A DNA stretch of 51,538 bases, from positions 1-51,538 of the forward strand of contig CALIKX010000061.1 in NCBI GenBank assembly GCA_938017905.1, given 5' to 3'. Every line of letters begins with the position of its first letter. Within the stretch, counting starts at the first letter, position 1. The position numbers and the translations under genes were made by a program. Positions 15,902-26,684 of this stretch are shown piece after piece. This DNA comes from an uncultured Thermoleophilia bacterium. Lineage in GTDB: Bacteria > Actinomycetota > Thermoleophilia > Miltoncostaeales > Miltoncostaeaceae. Below the pieces are notes generated by a model. It made no database searches. It was not told where the DNA came from and saw only the letters and a list, made by a program, of their open reading frames with translations.

Positions 15902-16083
15902 CAGTCGGTGCCCCCGGCCGCGTCATCGCCCTCGGGCCCCTCACGGCGGTCCAGCATGCGGGTGATGGCCTCCACCTGTCGACCCACCCGCGCCGTGCGC
16001 GCGCCCAGCACCACCACGTAGGCCAGCACCAGGAACCAGATGACGGCGTATGCCGCGACCACGTATTGGGATCCACCGCTCAT
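15901..16083 (-). CDS. ccmD: CcmD-like heme exporter subunit
   Basis: A 60-residue protein with one membrane helix (YVVAAYAVIWFLVLAYVVVL) followed by RTARVGRQVEAI, the pattern of the small CcmD subunit that holds CcmC and apo-CcmE together. A short acidic tail follows. The ATG overlaps the ccmC stop as ATGA, as expected for its position. Such proteins are too small for strong similarity, so the call rests on helix pattern plus context. Confidence 0.75.
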   Translation of the reverse strand: MSGGSQYVVAAYAVIWFLVLAYVVVLGARTARVGRQVEAITRMLDRREGPEGDDAAGGTD

Positions 16084-16799
16084 GCGTTCTCCAGTCGGAG
16101 TGCCAGGCGCCGCAGGGCGCGCTCGGACCGCCGGCCCACCAGGTCGACCTCGAGCAACGCGATGAACAGGGCGATCATCGCGGCCTGCGAGACCACGAAC
16201 CAGATGAGCATCGATCCGGGCATGTTGGCACCGCTGCTCGTGAACACGACCGGGTGCACGAACGACTCCGCCACACGCACCGAGTAGAACGACAGGGGCA
16301 CCGACGCGAACCCGGCGATGGCGTAGATGGCCGAGTACCGCATGCGGCGATCGTCCTCGGCCGACGAGCGCAGCACAAAGTACGCGGCGTAGATGAGCAC
16401 GACGATCAGGTACGTGACCAGGCGCGGGTCGGTCCACACCCACCAGGTGCCCCACGACGCCTTCGCCCAGATCGACCCCGTGATCACCACGAGCACCGAG
16501 AACAGCAGGCCGATCCGGATGCTGGCCTCGCCCACGTCGTCCCAGCGGGCATCGCGGGTGCGCAGGTAGAGGATGCCGGCCACGCAGGCCACGGCGAAGG
16601 CCACGAGCGACGCGATGGCGATGGCCACGTGGAAGTAGAAGATGCGCTGGATGACGCCCTGATCGGCGTCCTCAGGCGCCACCAGGAACACCCCGATGGT
16701 CGAGACGACCACGAGGATGGTGGCGACGACCCCCCAGATCAGGGCGGCACGCTCACCGGGCATGCGCGCGGGGCTGTCAGTCGTCGAAGACGGCGTCAT
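16080..16799 (-). CDS. ccmC: Cytochrome c assembly protein CcmC
   Basis: A heme-handling membrane protein with six predicted helices. The tryptophan-rich heme-binding loop is visible as IWAKASWGTWWVWTDPRL, and the conserved flanking His residues occur in IFYFHVAIA and ESFVHPVVF. It delivers heme from CcmAB to CcmE on the outer face. The start is uncertain: ATG at 16799 (239 residues, overlapping ccmB by 23 bases), ATG at 16763 (13 bases after the ccmB stop and directly before the first helix) or TTG at 16817. Confidence 0.9.
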   Translation of the reverse strand: MTPSSTTDSPARMPGERAALIWGVVATILVVVSTIGVFLVAPEDADQGVIQRIFYFHVAIAIASLVAFAVACVAGILYLRTRDARWDDVGEASIRIGLLFSVLVVITGSIWAKASWGTWWVWTDPRLVTYLIVVLIYAAYFVLRSSAEDDRRMRYSAIYAIAGFASVPLSFYSVRVAESFVHPVVFTSSGANMPGSMLIWFVVSQAAMIALFIALLEVDLVGRRSERALRRLALRLENA

Positions 16800-17460
16800 A
16801 GGTCGCGACGGAGACAAGGGAGAAAAGTATTGCGTACGCGAGCAGGAACAGGCAGTACCCCCGCCACTCGCTCATGTCATGTGGCCCTCCCGCCACGGCG
16901 TGCGTGGCTCCGGCGGCCGCGATGACCACCGGTACGAGCGCCGGCAGGAACAGCACCGGGAGGATCAGGTCGCGCGCGCGGGTGAACAGGGCCAGCCCCG
17001 AGAACAGGGTGCCCGAGAGCGCGATACAGGCGTTGGCGAGCAGGGCCGCGATGGCGATCCAGCCGATGGCATCCCAATAGGGCCCCTGCACGAAGAACAC
17101 CCCCACGAGCGGGATGACGATCACCTCGACCGCCGTCATATAGAGGAAGATGGCGATGGCCTTCGCCCCCAGCATCACCACGCGGGGCACCGGCGACACC
17201 AGCAGGCCGTCGAGCACCCGCTGCTCGCGTTCGGCCACATACGAACGGCCTACGCCCAGCACGGCCGTGAAGGCGAGTGTCACCCACATGAGCCCACCGA
17301 CGAACCGCGTGAGATCGTCGTCGCGGGTGCCGAACCCGAACTGCAGGATGGCCATCATCACGATGGCGAACAGCACCATGGCCACGATGGTCTCGCGCGT
17401 GCGCAGCTCCAGGCGCAGGTCCTTGCGCACCAGTGCCGCCAACTGGCGGCGGCGGCTCAT
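16777..17460 (-). CDS. ccmB: Heme exporter membrane subunit CcmB
   Basis: A 227-residue permease with about six helices. It opens with LAALVRKDLRLELRTRET, typical of CcmB, and has AEREQRVLDGLLVSPVPR and a GLALFTRARDLILPVLFLPA segment. With CcmA it forms the ABC transporter that loads heme onto CcmE. The ATG overlaps the ccmA stop as ATGA. Confidence 0.9.
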   Translation of the reverse strand: MSRRRQLAALVRKDLRLELRTRETIVAMVLFAIVMMAILQFGFGTRDDDLTRFVGGLMWVTLAFTAVLGVGRSYVAEREQRVLDGLLVSPVPRVVMLGAKAIAIFLYMTAVEVIVIPLVGVFFVQGPYWDAIGWIAIAALLANACIALSGTLFSGLALFTRARDLILPVLFLPALVPVVIAAAGATHAVAGGPHDMSEWRGYCLFLLAYAILFSLVSVATYDAVFDD

Positions 17461-18131
17461 GCGGTTGCCTCCTCGTAGCGGCGGCGCACGTCGCGGGCAT
17501 CCATCCCGGCGGTCGGCTCATCCAGCACCACGCGCCCTGCCCGCAGCACCACCAGGCGGTCGGCCACATCCGCCACCCGCTCCACCTCGTGGGTCACGAT
17601 CACCGCCGCGCGCCCGTCATCCCGCGCTGCGCCCAGCTCGCGGTCCAGCAGCGCCGTGGCGCGGGCGTCCAGGCTGGCATGCGGCTCGTCCAGCAGCAGC
17701 AGCAGGGGCCGGTGCAGCAGCATGCGCGCCAGGGCCAGGCGCTGCGCCATGCCGCGGCTGAAGGCCCGGACCGGGTCCTCGGCGCGCGCGAGCAGGTCCA
17801 CGTGGTCGAGGAGGTCGTCGATGCGCCCGTCGCGATCGGGGATGCCGTACAGATCACCGTAGAGCTCCAGGTTCTGCCGGGCGGTCAGGTCGAGGTACAC
17901 CAGCGGGTCGTGCGCCAAGTAGCCGAGGCCCGCCCGCGCACGGCGCGGGTCGTCGGCCACATCGGCCCCCAGTACCCTCAGGTGCCCCGCGCGGGGGCGC
18001 AGCAGTGTCGCCAGCATCCTGAGGAGGGTGCTCTTACCGGCGCCGTTCGGTCCCGCGATGGCCAGGCGCTCGCCGGCGTCCACCTGCAGGTCCACGCCGT
18101 CCACGGCCCGACGCTCGCCGTAGGCATGCAC
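17457..18131 (-). CDS. ccmA: Heme exporter ATP-binding protein CcmA
   Basis: An ABC ATPase of 224 residues from the GTG at 18131. Walker A is GPNGAGKS, the signature is FSRGMAQRLALARMLL, Walker B is LLLLLDEPHASLD and the switch His is in IVTHEVE. It powers CcmABCD-dependent heme handling for cytochrome c maturation. The conserved first strand (VISARGLV) lies just upstream of the GTG in frame, but with no ATG, GTG or TTG to open it, so the true start may be a rare codon (ATC at 18149) 7 bases after the ubiA stop. Confidence 0.9.
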   Translation of the reverse strand: MHAYGERRAVDGVDLQVDAGERLAIAGPNGAGKSTLLRMLATLLRPRAGHLRVLGADVADDPRRARAGLGYLAHDPLVYLDLTARQNLELYGDLYGIPDRDGRIDDLLDHVDLLARAEDPVRAFSRGMAQRLALARMLLHRPLLLLLDEPHASLDARATALLDRELGAARDDGRAAVIVTHEVERVADVADRLVVLRAGRVVLDEPTAGMDARDVRRRYEEATA

Positions 18132-18156
18132 CAGCCCGCGCGCGCTGATGACTGGG

Positions 18157-19047
18157 TCAGGCGAGGCCCACCTCGGCGATCACACCCGCCAGGAATACCA
18201 GCGACATCACGCCGTTGGCCGTGCCGAAGGCCGCCTGGATCCGCGCGTCGTCGCCCGGACGCACCGTCAGGTGCTCCCACGCCAGCACCACCCCGCATGC
18301 AGCCACGCCCACGTAGTAGGGCCACGTGACCGACGCCGCCACGCCCGCGAGCGCGAGCAGCACGATGGTCACCCCGTGCAGCCCGGCGGCGATCCGCAGG
18401 GCGCGCTGCTCCCCGAAGCGGGCGGGAACTGACCGGATGCCCGCATCGCGGTCGTGCCGCACGTCCAGCAGCGCGTAGATGACGTCGAAGCCCGCGATCC
18501 AGCAGGCCACCCCTGCCCACAGCAGCACGGGCGCCACGGCGAACTCGCCGGTCACCGCGATCCAGCCGCCAATCGGCGCGATGCCGATGGCGAGGCCCAG
18601 TACCAGGTGGCACGCCCAGGTGAAACGCTTGGTGTACGGGTACAGCACGAACAGGGCCACGGGCACCGGCCACAGCCACCAGGTGATCTCGGGCAACTGG
18701 CTCACCGCGCCGAGCAGCGCGGCCAGGCTGAGCAGGGCGAACACGCGCACCTGGGTGACCGACAGGCGCCCGCTGGGAAGGTGGCGGCCGGCTGTGCGGG
18801 GGTTCGCGGCGTCCAGCCGGCGGTCGATGAGCCGGTTCAGTGCCATCGCCAGCGAGCGGGCGCCCACCATGGCCAGCAGGATCCAGCCCAGCACCGACCA
18901 CGGGGGCAGGGCGTTCCGTGCCATCAGCGCGCCCGCGATGGCGAAGGGCAGGGCGAAGACGGTGTGCGAGAAGCGCACCATCCCGAGCATCGCCGGGACG
19001 ACCGCCAGCCCCGACGCGGGGCGGGCTGCAGGCGAATGGCTGCTCAC
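18157..19047 (-). CDS. ubiA: UbiA-family prenyltransferase (probable menaquinone step)
   Basis: An intramembrane aromatic prenyltransferase of 296 residues with about eight or nine helices. The two Asp-rich motifs that bind prenyl diphosphate through Mg are present: NRLIDRRLDAANPRT and DVIYALLDVRHDRDAG. The second has the D(x3)D spacing of 4-hydroxybenzoate-type enzymes, which separates it from CtaB at 27.6 kb. In menaquinone-using actinobacteria such a gene often serves the futalosine pathway (MqnP-like); that substrate is inferred, as no mqn gene is in view. The GTG at 19047 is fixed by a TAAGAT box 7 bases upstream. It heads the ccm-hem operon. Confidence 0.85.
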   Translation of the reverse strand: MSSHSPAARPASGLAVVPAMLGMVRFSHTVFALPFAIAGALMARNALPPWSVLGWILLAMVGARSLAMALNRLIDRRLDAANPRTAGRHLPSGRLSVTQVRVFALLSLAALLGAVSQLPEITWWLWPVPVALFVLYPYTKRFTWACHLVLGLAIGIAPIGGWIAVTGEFAVAPVLLWAGVACWIAGFDVIYALLDVRHDRDAGIRSVPARFGEQRALRIAAGLHGVTIVLLALAGVAASVTWPYYVGVAACGVVLAWEHLTVRPGDDARIQAAFGTANGVMSLVFLAGVIAEVGLA

Positions 19048-19054
19048 GGAGCCG

Positions 19055-19060
19055 ATCTTA
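19055..19060 (-). promoter_or_regulatory. -10 box of the ubiA-ccm-hem operon, leaderless type
   Basis: TAAGAT on the minus strand, 7 bases before the GTG of ubiA. Its first three bases are also the TAA stop codon of the upstream dipeptidase gene, so the promoter is nested in the end of the preceding transcription unit. No -35 match. Confidence 0.5.
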
Positions 19061-19765
19061 GGCCCCGGTGGGCGCCCCGGCGGGTCCGTAGCGCGGCGCG
19101 CCGCCGGTGACCGCGGCCCAGAACTGGTCGCCGAAGTCGAAATGCCACCACTCCTCCACGTAGGCCGTGAGGCCCTGGGCGGTGAGTGCGTGGAACAGGA
19201 GCCGCCGGTGAGAACGCGCGGGCAGGTCGATGTCCTCGAGCGCCGCGGCGCCGGCCTCGGGCACGAAGGCGTCGAACCCCGTGCCGAGGTCCAGCTCCGT
19301 CCCGTCGGCCCGCGCGAGCGTGAGGTCCACGGCACCGCCGGTCAGATGCGGAGGCGGGGCGTGGTGCCCGGGGTCGGGAGGGGTCACGTACGGCCGCGCC
19401 ACCTGCTCCAGTTCCGGGCGCTCCATGTGGGGGTACTGAGCGGCCAGGTCCTCCACGTAGGCCTCGAACAGGGCGGACTGCGTATCGATGGAACGCCAGC
19501 CATCCCACACCAGCAGCACCAGATCCCCCGGCAGGGAATCCGCGGCCCGCACGAGCCGCTCGGCCAGGCCCTCGCGCAGCCAGCAGCCGGGCAGTGCTCC
19601 CGGCAGGCCCATGGCGAAGTACCGCGGGTCCTCGAGGACCCGGGGGCCCAGGTCCGCCACGGGCACCAGTGGCTCGTCCACCGGCGTGATGGGGATGTCG
19701 CGCCAGCCGGCCGGCTGCAGCAGCCGCGGCATGGGGGTGTCCGTGCGGGGATCCGCGTACGTCAT
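19058..19765 (-). CDS. D-Ala-D-Ala dipeptidase-like protein (VanX/M15D family)
   Basis: A 235-residue protein with the zinc-peptidase signature of the VanX family: PPPHLTGGAVDL (H and D zinc ligands) and EEWWHFDFGDQFW (catalytic Glu and third zinc-ligand His). DGWRSIDTQSALFEAY matches the substrate-positioning Arg region. It has no signal peptide, so it should act in the cytosol, cleaving D-Ala-D-Ala or related dipeptides, probably for peptidoglycan turnover; nothing nearby suggests glycopeptide resistance. The ATG overlaps the SDR stop as ATGA, at the end of the cox operon. Confidence 0.85.
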   Translation of the reverse strand: MTYADPRTDTPMPRLLQPAGWRDIPITPVDEPLVPVADLGPRVLEDPRYFAMGLPGALPGCWLREGLAERLVRAADSLPGDLVLLVWDGWRSIDTQSALFEAYVEDLAAQYPHMERPELEQVARPYVTPPDPGHHAPPPHLTGGAVDLTLARADGTELDLGTGFDAFVPEAGAAALEDIDLPARSHRRLLFHALTAQGLTAYVEEWWHFDFGDQFWAAVTGGAPRYGPAGAPTGA

Positions 19766-20475
19766 GCGATTCCCCATTCCGACGCCTGCACGCGGGGTCC
19801 CGGGTCCTCGCCCGCGAGCACCGCCAGCACGGGGGCCACGCGGTCGGCGGGCGGGGGCACCGTGGCGGGATCCTCCTCGGGGTGGGCCTCCGCCCGCATC
19901 TGCGTGCGCACCGGCCCGGGGTTCACCGCCACCACGCGGATCCCGCGACCGGACCACTCCTCGCGGAGCATCCGGCCCACCGACTCCAGGCCGGCCTTGG
20001 CGATCGCGTACGCGCCGTAGCCCGGGCGTCCCGCGGCCCCCGAGGTCACCAACACCACAGCGGCGCTGTCGGCGATGGCCGGGGCCAGGCGCTGGAGCAG
20101 CCGCACCTGGCCGGTCAGGTCCACGGTGATGGCCTCCCACGTGGCATCCACGTCGGCGTCGGCCAGCGGGCCAAGCGGCCCCAGAACCCCGGCATTCATC
20201 ACCACGCCCTCCAACCGTGGCACGGCCGCCATCACCTGCGCGGCCGCGGCGTCCACCGAGTCCGGCGAGCCGAGATCCATCTCCACCTCGTCACACATGG
20301 CCCCGGAGTCACGGCATGCCGAGGCCACCGCAGCCAGCCGTCTGCCGCGGGTGGCGGTGAGCACCACATGCGCACCACGTCGCGCGAGTTCACGCGCGAC
20401 CGCCGCGCCGTACCCACGGGAAGCACCTGTTACCAGCACGCGCGACCCGGACAGGTCCGCGGCCGCCGGGGTCAT
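19762..20475 (-). CDS. Short-chain dehydrogenase/reductase
   Basis: A 237-residue classical SDR. It has the cofactor motif VLVTGASRGYGAAVA with a following Arg-rich loop (TATRGRR) suggesting NADPH, NAG in VVMNAGVLG, the catalytic Ser in VLVTSGAAG and YGAYAIAKAG with the YxxxK pair, then NPGPVRTQM. The substrate is unknown. One-base TGATG junction with the cytochrome c gene upstream, so it belongs to the cox transcript; this placement may hint at quinone or lipid metabolism, but that is speculation. Confidence 0.88.
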   Translation of the reverse strand: MTPAAADLSGSRVLVTGASRGYGAAVARELARRGAHVVLTATRGRRLAAVASACRDSGAMCDEVEMDLGSPDSVDAAAAQVMAAVPRLEGVVMNAGVLGPLGPLADADVDATWEAITVDLTGQVRLLQRLAPAIADSAAVVLVTSGAAGRPGYGAYAIAKAGLESVGRMLREEWSGRGIRVVAVNPGPVRTQMRAEAHPEEDPATVPPPADRVAPVLAVLAGEDPGPRVQASEWGIA

Positions 20476-20972
20476 CAGGGGACCTCAGCGCCTCCGTCGG
20501 CGGGCGTCGCGGGGCCGTCACCAGGCGCCGGCGGGGTGCCCTTCACCGCGGGGCTGATCTCGCGCACGTCGCTCTCGGGCTCCGTGCCGGCGAACTTGGC
20601 CACGTAGGCCGAGACGTCGATGGCGTCCTGGCCGGTCACGAGGTTCTGCGGCATGGCCACGGGGTACGAGCCCGGCTTGTCCGGCTGAGGGGAGATCTGG
20701 ATCCAGCGCTTGGTCACACCGAAGAACTGCGTCTCCTCGAAACCCTGCTGGCGCGGGTAGCGGAAGGCGTCATCCAGATTGGGTCCGCTGATGCCCTTGG
20801 TGCCCGCCTCCACCATGGTGTGGCAGCCGCCGCAGTTCTGCACGAAGAGCGTGCGACCCGCGTCGATGTTGGCCGACGCAAGCGAGTTCTCGGCGTCACC
20901 GCAACCGGAGAGCACCAGGGCGCCGCCCGCAAGGACGATCGCGACGGATGAGGCCAGGAGTCGTGAGCGCAA
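20475..20972 (-). CDS. Lipoprotein cytochrome c (monoheme)
   Basis: A 165-residue exported cytochrome. The signal region LLASSVAIVLAGGALVLSGC ends in a lipobox (LSGC), so it should be lipid-anchored outside. The heme site is CGGCH near residue 46, and AMPQNLV further on could supply the axial Met. The TTG at 20972 is preferred, with AGGG upstream and 8 bases after the ctaE stop. It probably donates electrons to the caa3 oxidase encoded upstream, or is an extra subunit. Confidence 0.85.
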   Translation of the reverse strand: MRSRLLASSVAIVLAGGALVLSGCGDAENSLASANIDAGRTLFVQNCGGCHTMVEAGTKGISGPNLDDAFRYPRQQGFEETQFFGVTKRWIQISPQPDKPGSYPVAMPQNLVTGQDAIDVSAYVAKFAGTEPESDVREISPAVKGTPPAPGDGPATPADGGAEVP

Positions 20973-20980
20973 CGGGATCC

Positions 20981-21595
20981 CTAGACGAGGTAGACGAGGA
21001 TGAAGAGCAGCACCCACACGATGTCGACGAAGTGCCAGTAGTACGAACCGGCGGTCAACGGTGTGTGGTACGAGGGCGAGAAGTCACGCATGTACGCGCG
21101 GCGCAGGCACAGCCCGAGCACGATCAGTCCCACCAGCACGTGCGCGCCGTGGAAGCCCGTAAGCGTGTAGAAGGCGCCACTGAACGCACGGTCCTGCGGG
21201 GTGAAGCCGAGGTGGGCGTACTCGTTCAACTGGATCAGCAGGAACGCCCCGCCGAGGATGATCGTCACCCACAGGCCGCGGATGAGTCCCTTGTTGTCCC
21301 CCGCCGCCAGTCGCTTCTCGCCCCACCACAGGGTGAACGACGACGTGACGAGGAAGATCGTGTTCACCAAGGTCATCAGGACCGGCAGCTGGAACGGCTG
21401 GCCGTCCGCCTTCAGCGGTGGCCAGGTCTCGTTGGCCACGCCGTACCGGATAAAGAAGTAGGCGGTGAACAGTGACGCGAACAGCATCAACTCCGACCCG
21501 ATGAACAGCAGCATGCTGATCAGGGCCGGGTTCATGTGCTTCTTCTGCTCGGGCTGGCCGGTGGCCCCGCCCACGTGCGGCGCAGTGGTCGCCAT
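20981..21595 (-). CDS. ctaE: Cytochrome c oxidase subunit III
   Basis: A 204-residue membrane protein with five helices, the short form of subunit III. Typical features are LLFIGSELMLFASLFTAYFF, NTIFLVTSSFTLWWGEK, TGFHGAHVLVGLIVL and SYYWHFVDIVWVLLFILVYL. It stabilises the catalytic subunit and proton uptake. It starts 3 bases after the ctaD stop. Confidence 0.95.
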   Translation of the reverse strand: MATTAPHVGGATGQPEQKKHMNPALISMLLFIGSELMLFASLFTAYFFIRYGVANETWPPLKADGQPFQLPVLMTLVNTIFLVTSSFTLWWGEKRLAAGDNKGLIRGLWVTIILGGAFLLIQLNEYAHLGFTPQDRAFSGAFYTLTGFHGAHVLVGLIVLGLCLRRAYMRDFSPSYHTPLTAGSYYWHFVDIVWVLLFILVYLV

Positions 21596-21598
21596 CCG

Positions 21599-24343
<2,745 letters not shown>

Positions 24344-24370
24344 GTGCTTTTCGCTCGGCCTCGGTTGCGG

Positions 24371-25354
24371 TTACTTGATGGACTCGACAAAGGCGACGAC
24401 ATCCGCCAGGTCGGTGCCGGTGGCCAGGCCACCGGGCATCGCGCCCTTGCCGTTCTTGATCTGGTCGCGGATCTGGTCCGTGGTGAGCGTCGAGCCGACG
24501 ATGGCCGGGCCCACGCCGGCCGTCTTGCCCAGGTCGGCGTGGCAGCCTGAGCACTTGGCCTCGAACACGGCCTTGCCGGCGTCGACGTCACCCGGGGCGC
24601 TCTCCAGCTTTGTGGCGGCAGCCGCCGCAGCGGTGCTGGCCTTCACGCGCGCCGTGGCCTTTGCCAGCCAGGCGGCATACTCCTTCCCGGTCACGACCTT
24701 CACCTCGGATCGCATGACGCCATGGCCGACTCCGCAGAGCTCGGCGCACACCACCGGGTAGGTCCCCGTCTTCGTGGGGTTGATCCAGAGGGTATGCGTG
24801 ATGCCCGGGACGGCATCGCCCTTGATGCCGAACTCGGGCACCCAGAAGTCGTGAATCACGTCGCGGGCCCGGACATTGAGCTGAACCTGTCGCCCCTCAG
24901 GGACCACCAGCGTCCCGGTCTCGATGCCGGCCTCGGGGTAACCGTACGTCCACATGAACTGCTGGGCATAGACATCCACGGTGATGCGGTCGGCGGCAAC
25001 GGCCTCGTTTCGCTCGAGGACGATGTAGCCGTACACGGCCACGATCACCAGCGCGATCGACGGGACGACGGTCCACACGATCTCCAGCTTCGTGTTGCCG
25101 TGGGTCGGCGGCCCGTCCTCCAGGTCGTCGTCCGAGGCCCGCCACTTCCAGATCGCGTAGATCAGGATGCTCGTGACGATCACGAAGAAGACGGCGCTCA
25201 TCCAGAAGAGGAACCACAGGAGGCCGAATGTGCGCTCGGCCTGCTCGGTGCTCGCGGGCGGCAGCCAGTCGATGATCAGTGCCTGCGCGGCGGTGATGGC
25301 CGCGACAACGACCGCAATGACGGCGAGTGGGATGATCGGGATCTTCTTGTACAC
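24371..25354 (-). CDS. ctaC: Cytochrome c oxidase subunit II fused to cytochrome c (caa3 type)
   Basis: A 327-residue subunit II from the GTG at 25354. It has an N-terminal hydrophobic segment, two further helices, then the extracytoplasmic cupredoxin domain with the CuA ligands: His in VIHDFWVPEFG and CAELCGVGHGVM. A Lys/Ala linker leads to a C-terminal cytochrome c with CSGCH and AMPGG for the axial Met. It passes electrons from its own heme c through CuA to CtaD. A GTG at 25411 would add 19 basic residues; a TAGAAT box 8 bases before 25354 favours the shorter form. It is the first gene of the cox operon. Confidence 0.94.
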   Translation of the reverse strand: MYKKIPIIPLAVIAVVVAAITAAQALIIDWLPPASTEQAERTFGLLWFLFWMSAVFFVIVTSILIYAIWKWRASDDDLEDGPPTHGNTKLEIVWTVVPSIALVIVAVYGYIVLERNEAVAADRITVDVYAQQFMWTYGYPEAGIETGTLVVPEGRQVQLNVRARDVIHDFWVPEFGIKGDAVPGITHTLWINPTKTGTYPVVCAELCGVGHGVMRSEVKVVTGKEYAAWLAKATARVKASTAAAAAATKLESAPGDVDAGKAVFEAKCSGCHADLGKTAGVGPAIVGSTLTTDQIRDQIKNGKGAMPGGLATGTDLADVVAFVESIK

Positions 25355-25362
25355 GAGGGGGA

Positions 25363-25368
25363 ATTCTA
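25363..25368 (-). promoter_or_regulatory. -10 box of the cox operon, leaderless type
   Basis: TAGAAT on the minus strand, 8 bases before the GTG of ctaC. No Shine-Dalgarno lies before either candidate start. No -35 match. Confidence 0.5.
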
Positions 25369-25472
25369 GTCGTGGAGGGGTCTGGCGGCGCCCCCGAAAT
25401 AAGCGCGACACGACCCGGGTTCAGGGGTCCTGTTGTCCCTGATGCGGCATCCGGGAAAACCCGCAGGGGCGT

Positions 25473-26684
25473 TCATGCCGCCACCGCGGGCCGCCGGGCC
25501 ATGGGCATCGCGGCGATCAATCCGCACGCGACGAACAGCATGCCGCCCGTGAACAGAGGTGAGCCCACGCCCACCTCCTGGAAGAGGGCGGTGGCCGCGA
25601 TGGGAGCGATGAGGCGGGCCAGACCGCCAGCCGATGCCATCACGCCGAGGATTCCGCCCTGATCATCCGCGGGGGCCCGCTGCGAGACGATCGCGTTGAC
25701 CGTGGGGAAGGTGAGCCCCGACCCCAGGGCCAGCAGCACCAGCACCGGGAACAACGCCCACAACTGTGTGGTGAAGCCCAGCATCACCAGCGCCGCGGCG
25801 GTCATCCAGAGCCCGGCGCGCAGCACCGGCCACTCCCCCACCCGCGACGTGAGCCGGTGGACCACGCCGCCCTGCACGATCGCCGCAAACACCCCGATGA
25901 ACACGAAAACCAGCCCCGTCTCGGTCAGCCCGAAGTCGAACCGGCGGTTGCCGAACAGCGAGAACACCGACTCCATCCCCACGAACCCCAGGCCGCCGAG
26001 GAAGGCGATCCAGATGAGCGGTCCGTACTCACGCGACCCCACGGCGCGGACCAGCGCCGTCCAGCGCGACTGCCGCGCGCCCTCGTGGCTGCCGCGCGGG
26101 CGGCTCTCAGGCAGGCGCTTCCATGCCAGCGCGAAGTTCGCGAGGGCGGCCGTCGCGGCCAGGATGAACGGCGCGCGGGGATCAATGGCCGCGAACAGCC
26201 CCCCGATGCCCGGGCCGATGATGAAGCCCAGCCCGAACGCGGCGCCGATCAGCCCCATGCCGCGCACCCGGTCCTCGTCGGTGGTGATGTCGGCCACGTA
26301 GGCCTGAGCCGCCGCGTACGACGCGCCGGAGATGCCGTCGAGGATGCGCGCGAGGAACAGCACCCAGAGCGCCGGGGCAAACCCGAACATCAACCAGGCC
26401 ACCGAGGAGCCCAGCAGTGAGCCAAGGATCACCGGCCGGCGGCCGAAGCGGTCCGACACACGGCCCCAGATGGGCGCGAAGATCAGCTGCATCAGCGCGT
26501 ACACGCCGGTGAGCAGGCCGATCTCCACCACCGACGCCCCGAACTCCTCGGCGTACAGGGGCACGAGGGGGATGACGATGCCGAAGCCGATCAGGTCGAT
26601 CAGCACCGTCGAGAAGATGATGCCCAGGGGCGTCGTGAAGAACCCCAGCCCGCCGAACCCGTGCCGCCGGCCGCCCCCGCTCAC
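25473..26684 (-). CDS. Major facilitator superfamily transporter (drug-exporter type)
   Basis: A 403-residue MFS protein with 12 predicted helices. Motif A is seen as GRVSDRFGRRPVIL between helices 2 and 3, and ARILDGISGASYAAAQAYVA then DITTDEDR fits the TetA-like drug:H+ antiporter group. The first helix, TVLIDLIGFGIVIPLVPLYA, has the family's usual Asp. Substrate unknown. Its ATG overlaps the ctaB stop as ATGA, so it is carried on the ctaB transcript, which suggests co-expression with oxidase assembly rather than a drug-inducible gene. Confidence 0.88.
   Translation of the reverse strand: MSGGGRRHGFGGLGFFTTPLGIIFSTVLIDLIGFGIVIPLVPLYAEEFGASVVEIGLLTGVYALMQLIFAPIWGRVSDRFGRRPVILGSLLGSSVAWLMFGFAPALWVLFLARILDGISGASYAAAQAYVADITTDEDRVRGMGLIGAAFGLGFIIGPGIGGLFAAIDPRAPFILAATAALANFALAWKRLPESRPRGSHEGARQSRWTALVRAVGSREYGPLIWIAFLGGLGFVGMESVFSLFGNRRFDFGLTETGLVFVFIGVFAAIVQGGVVHRLTSRVGEWPVLRAGLWMTAAALVMLGFTTQLWALFPVLVLLALGSGLTFPTVNAIVSQRAPADDQGGILGVMASAGGLARLIAPIAATALFQEVGVGSPLFTGGMLFVACGLIAAMPMARRPAVAA

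Noticed and set aside
19058-19765. A glycopeptide-resistance cassette because of the VanX-like gene
   Set aside because: No VanH, VanA-type ligase or VanRS genes are adjacent; the neighbours are respiratory genes.
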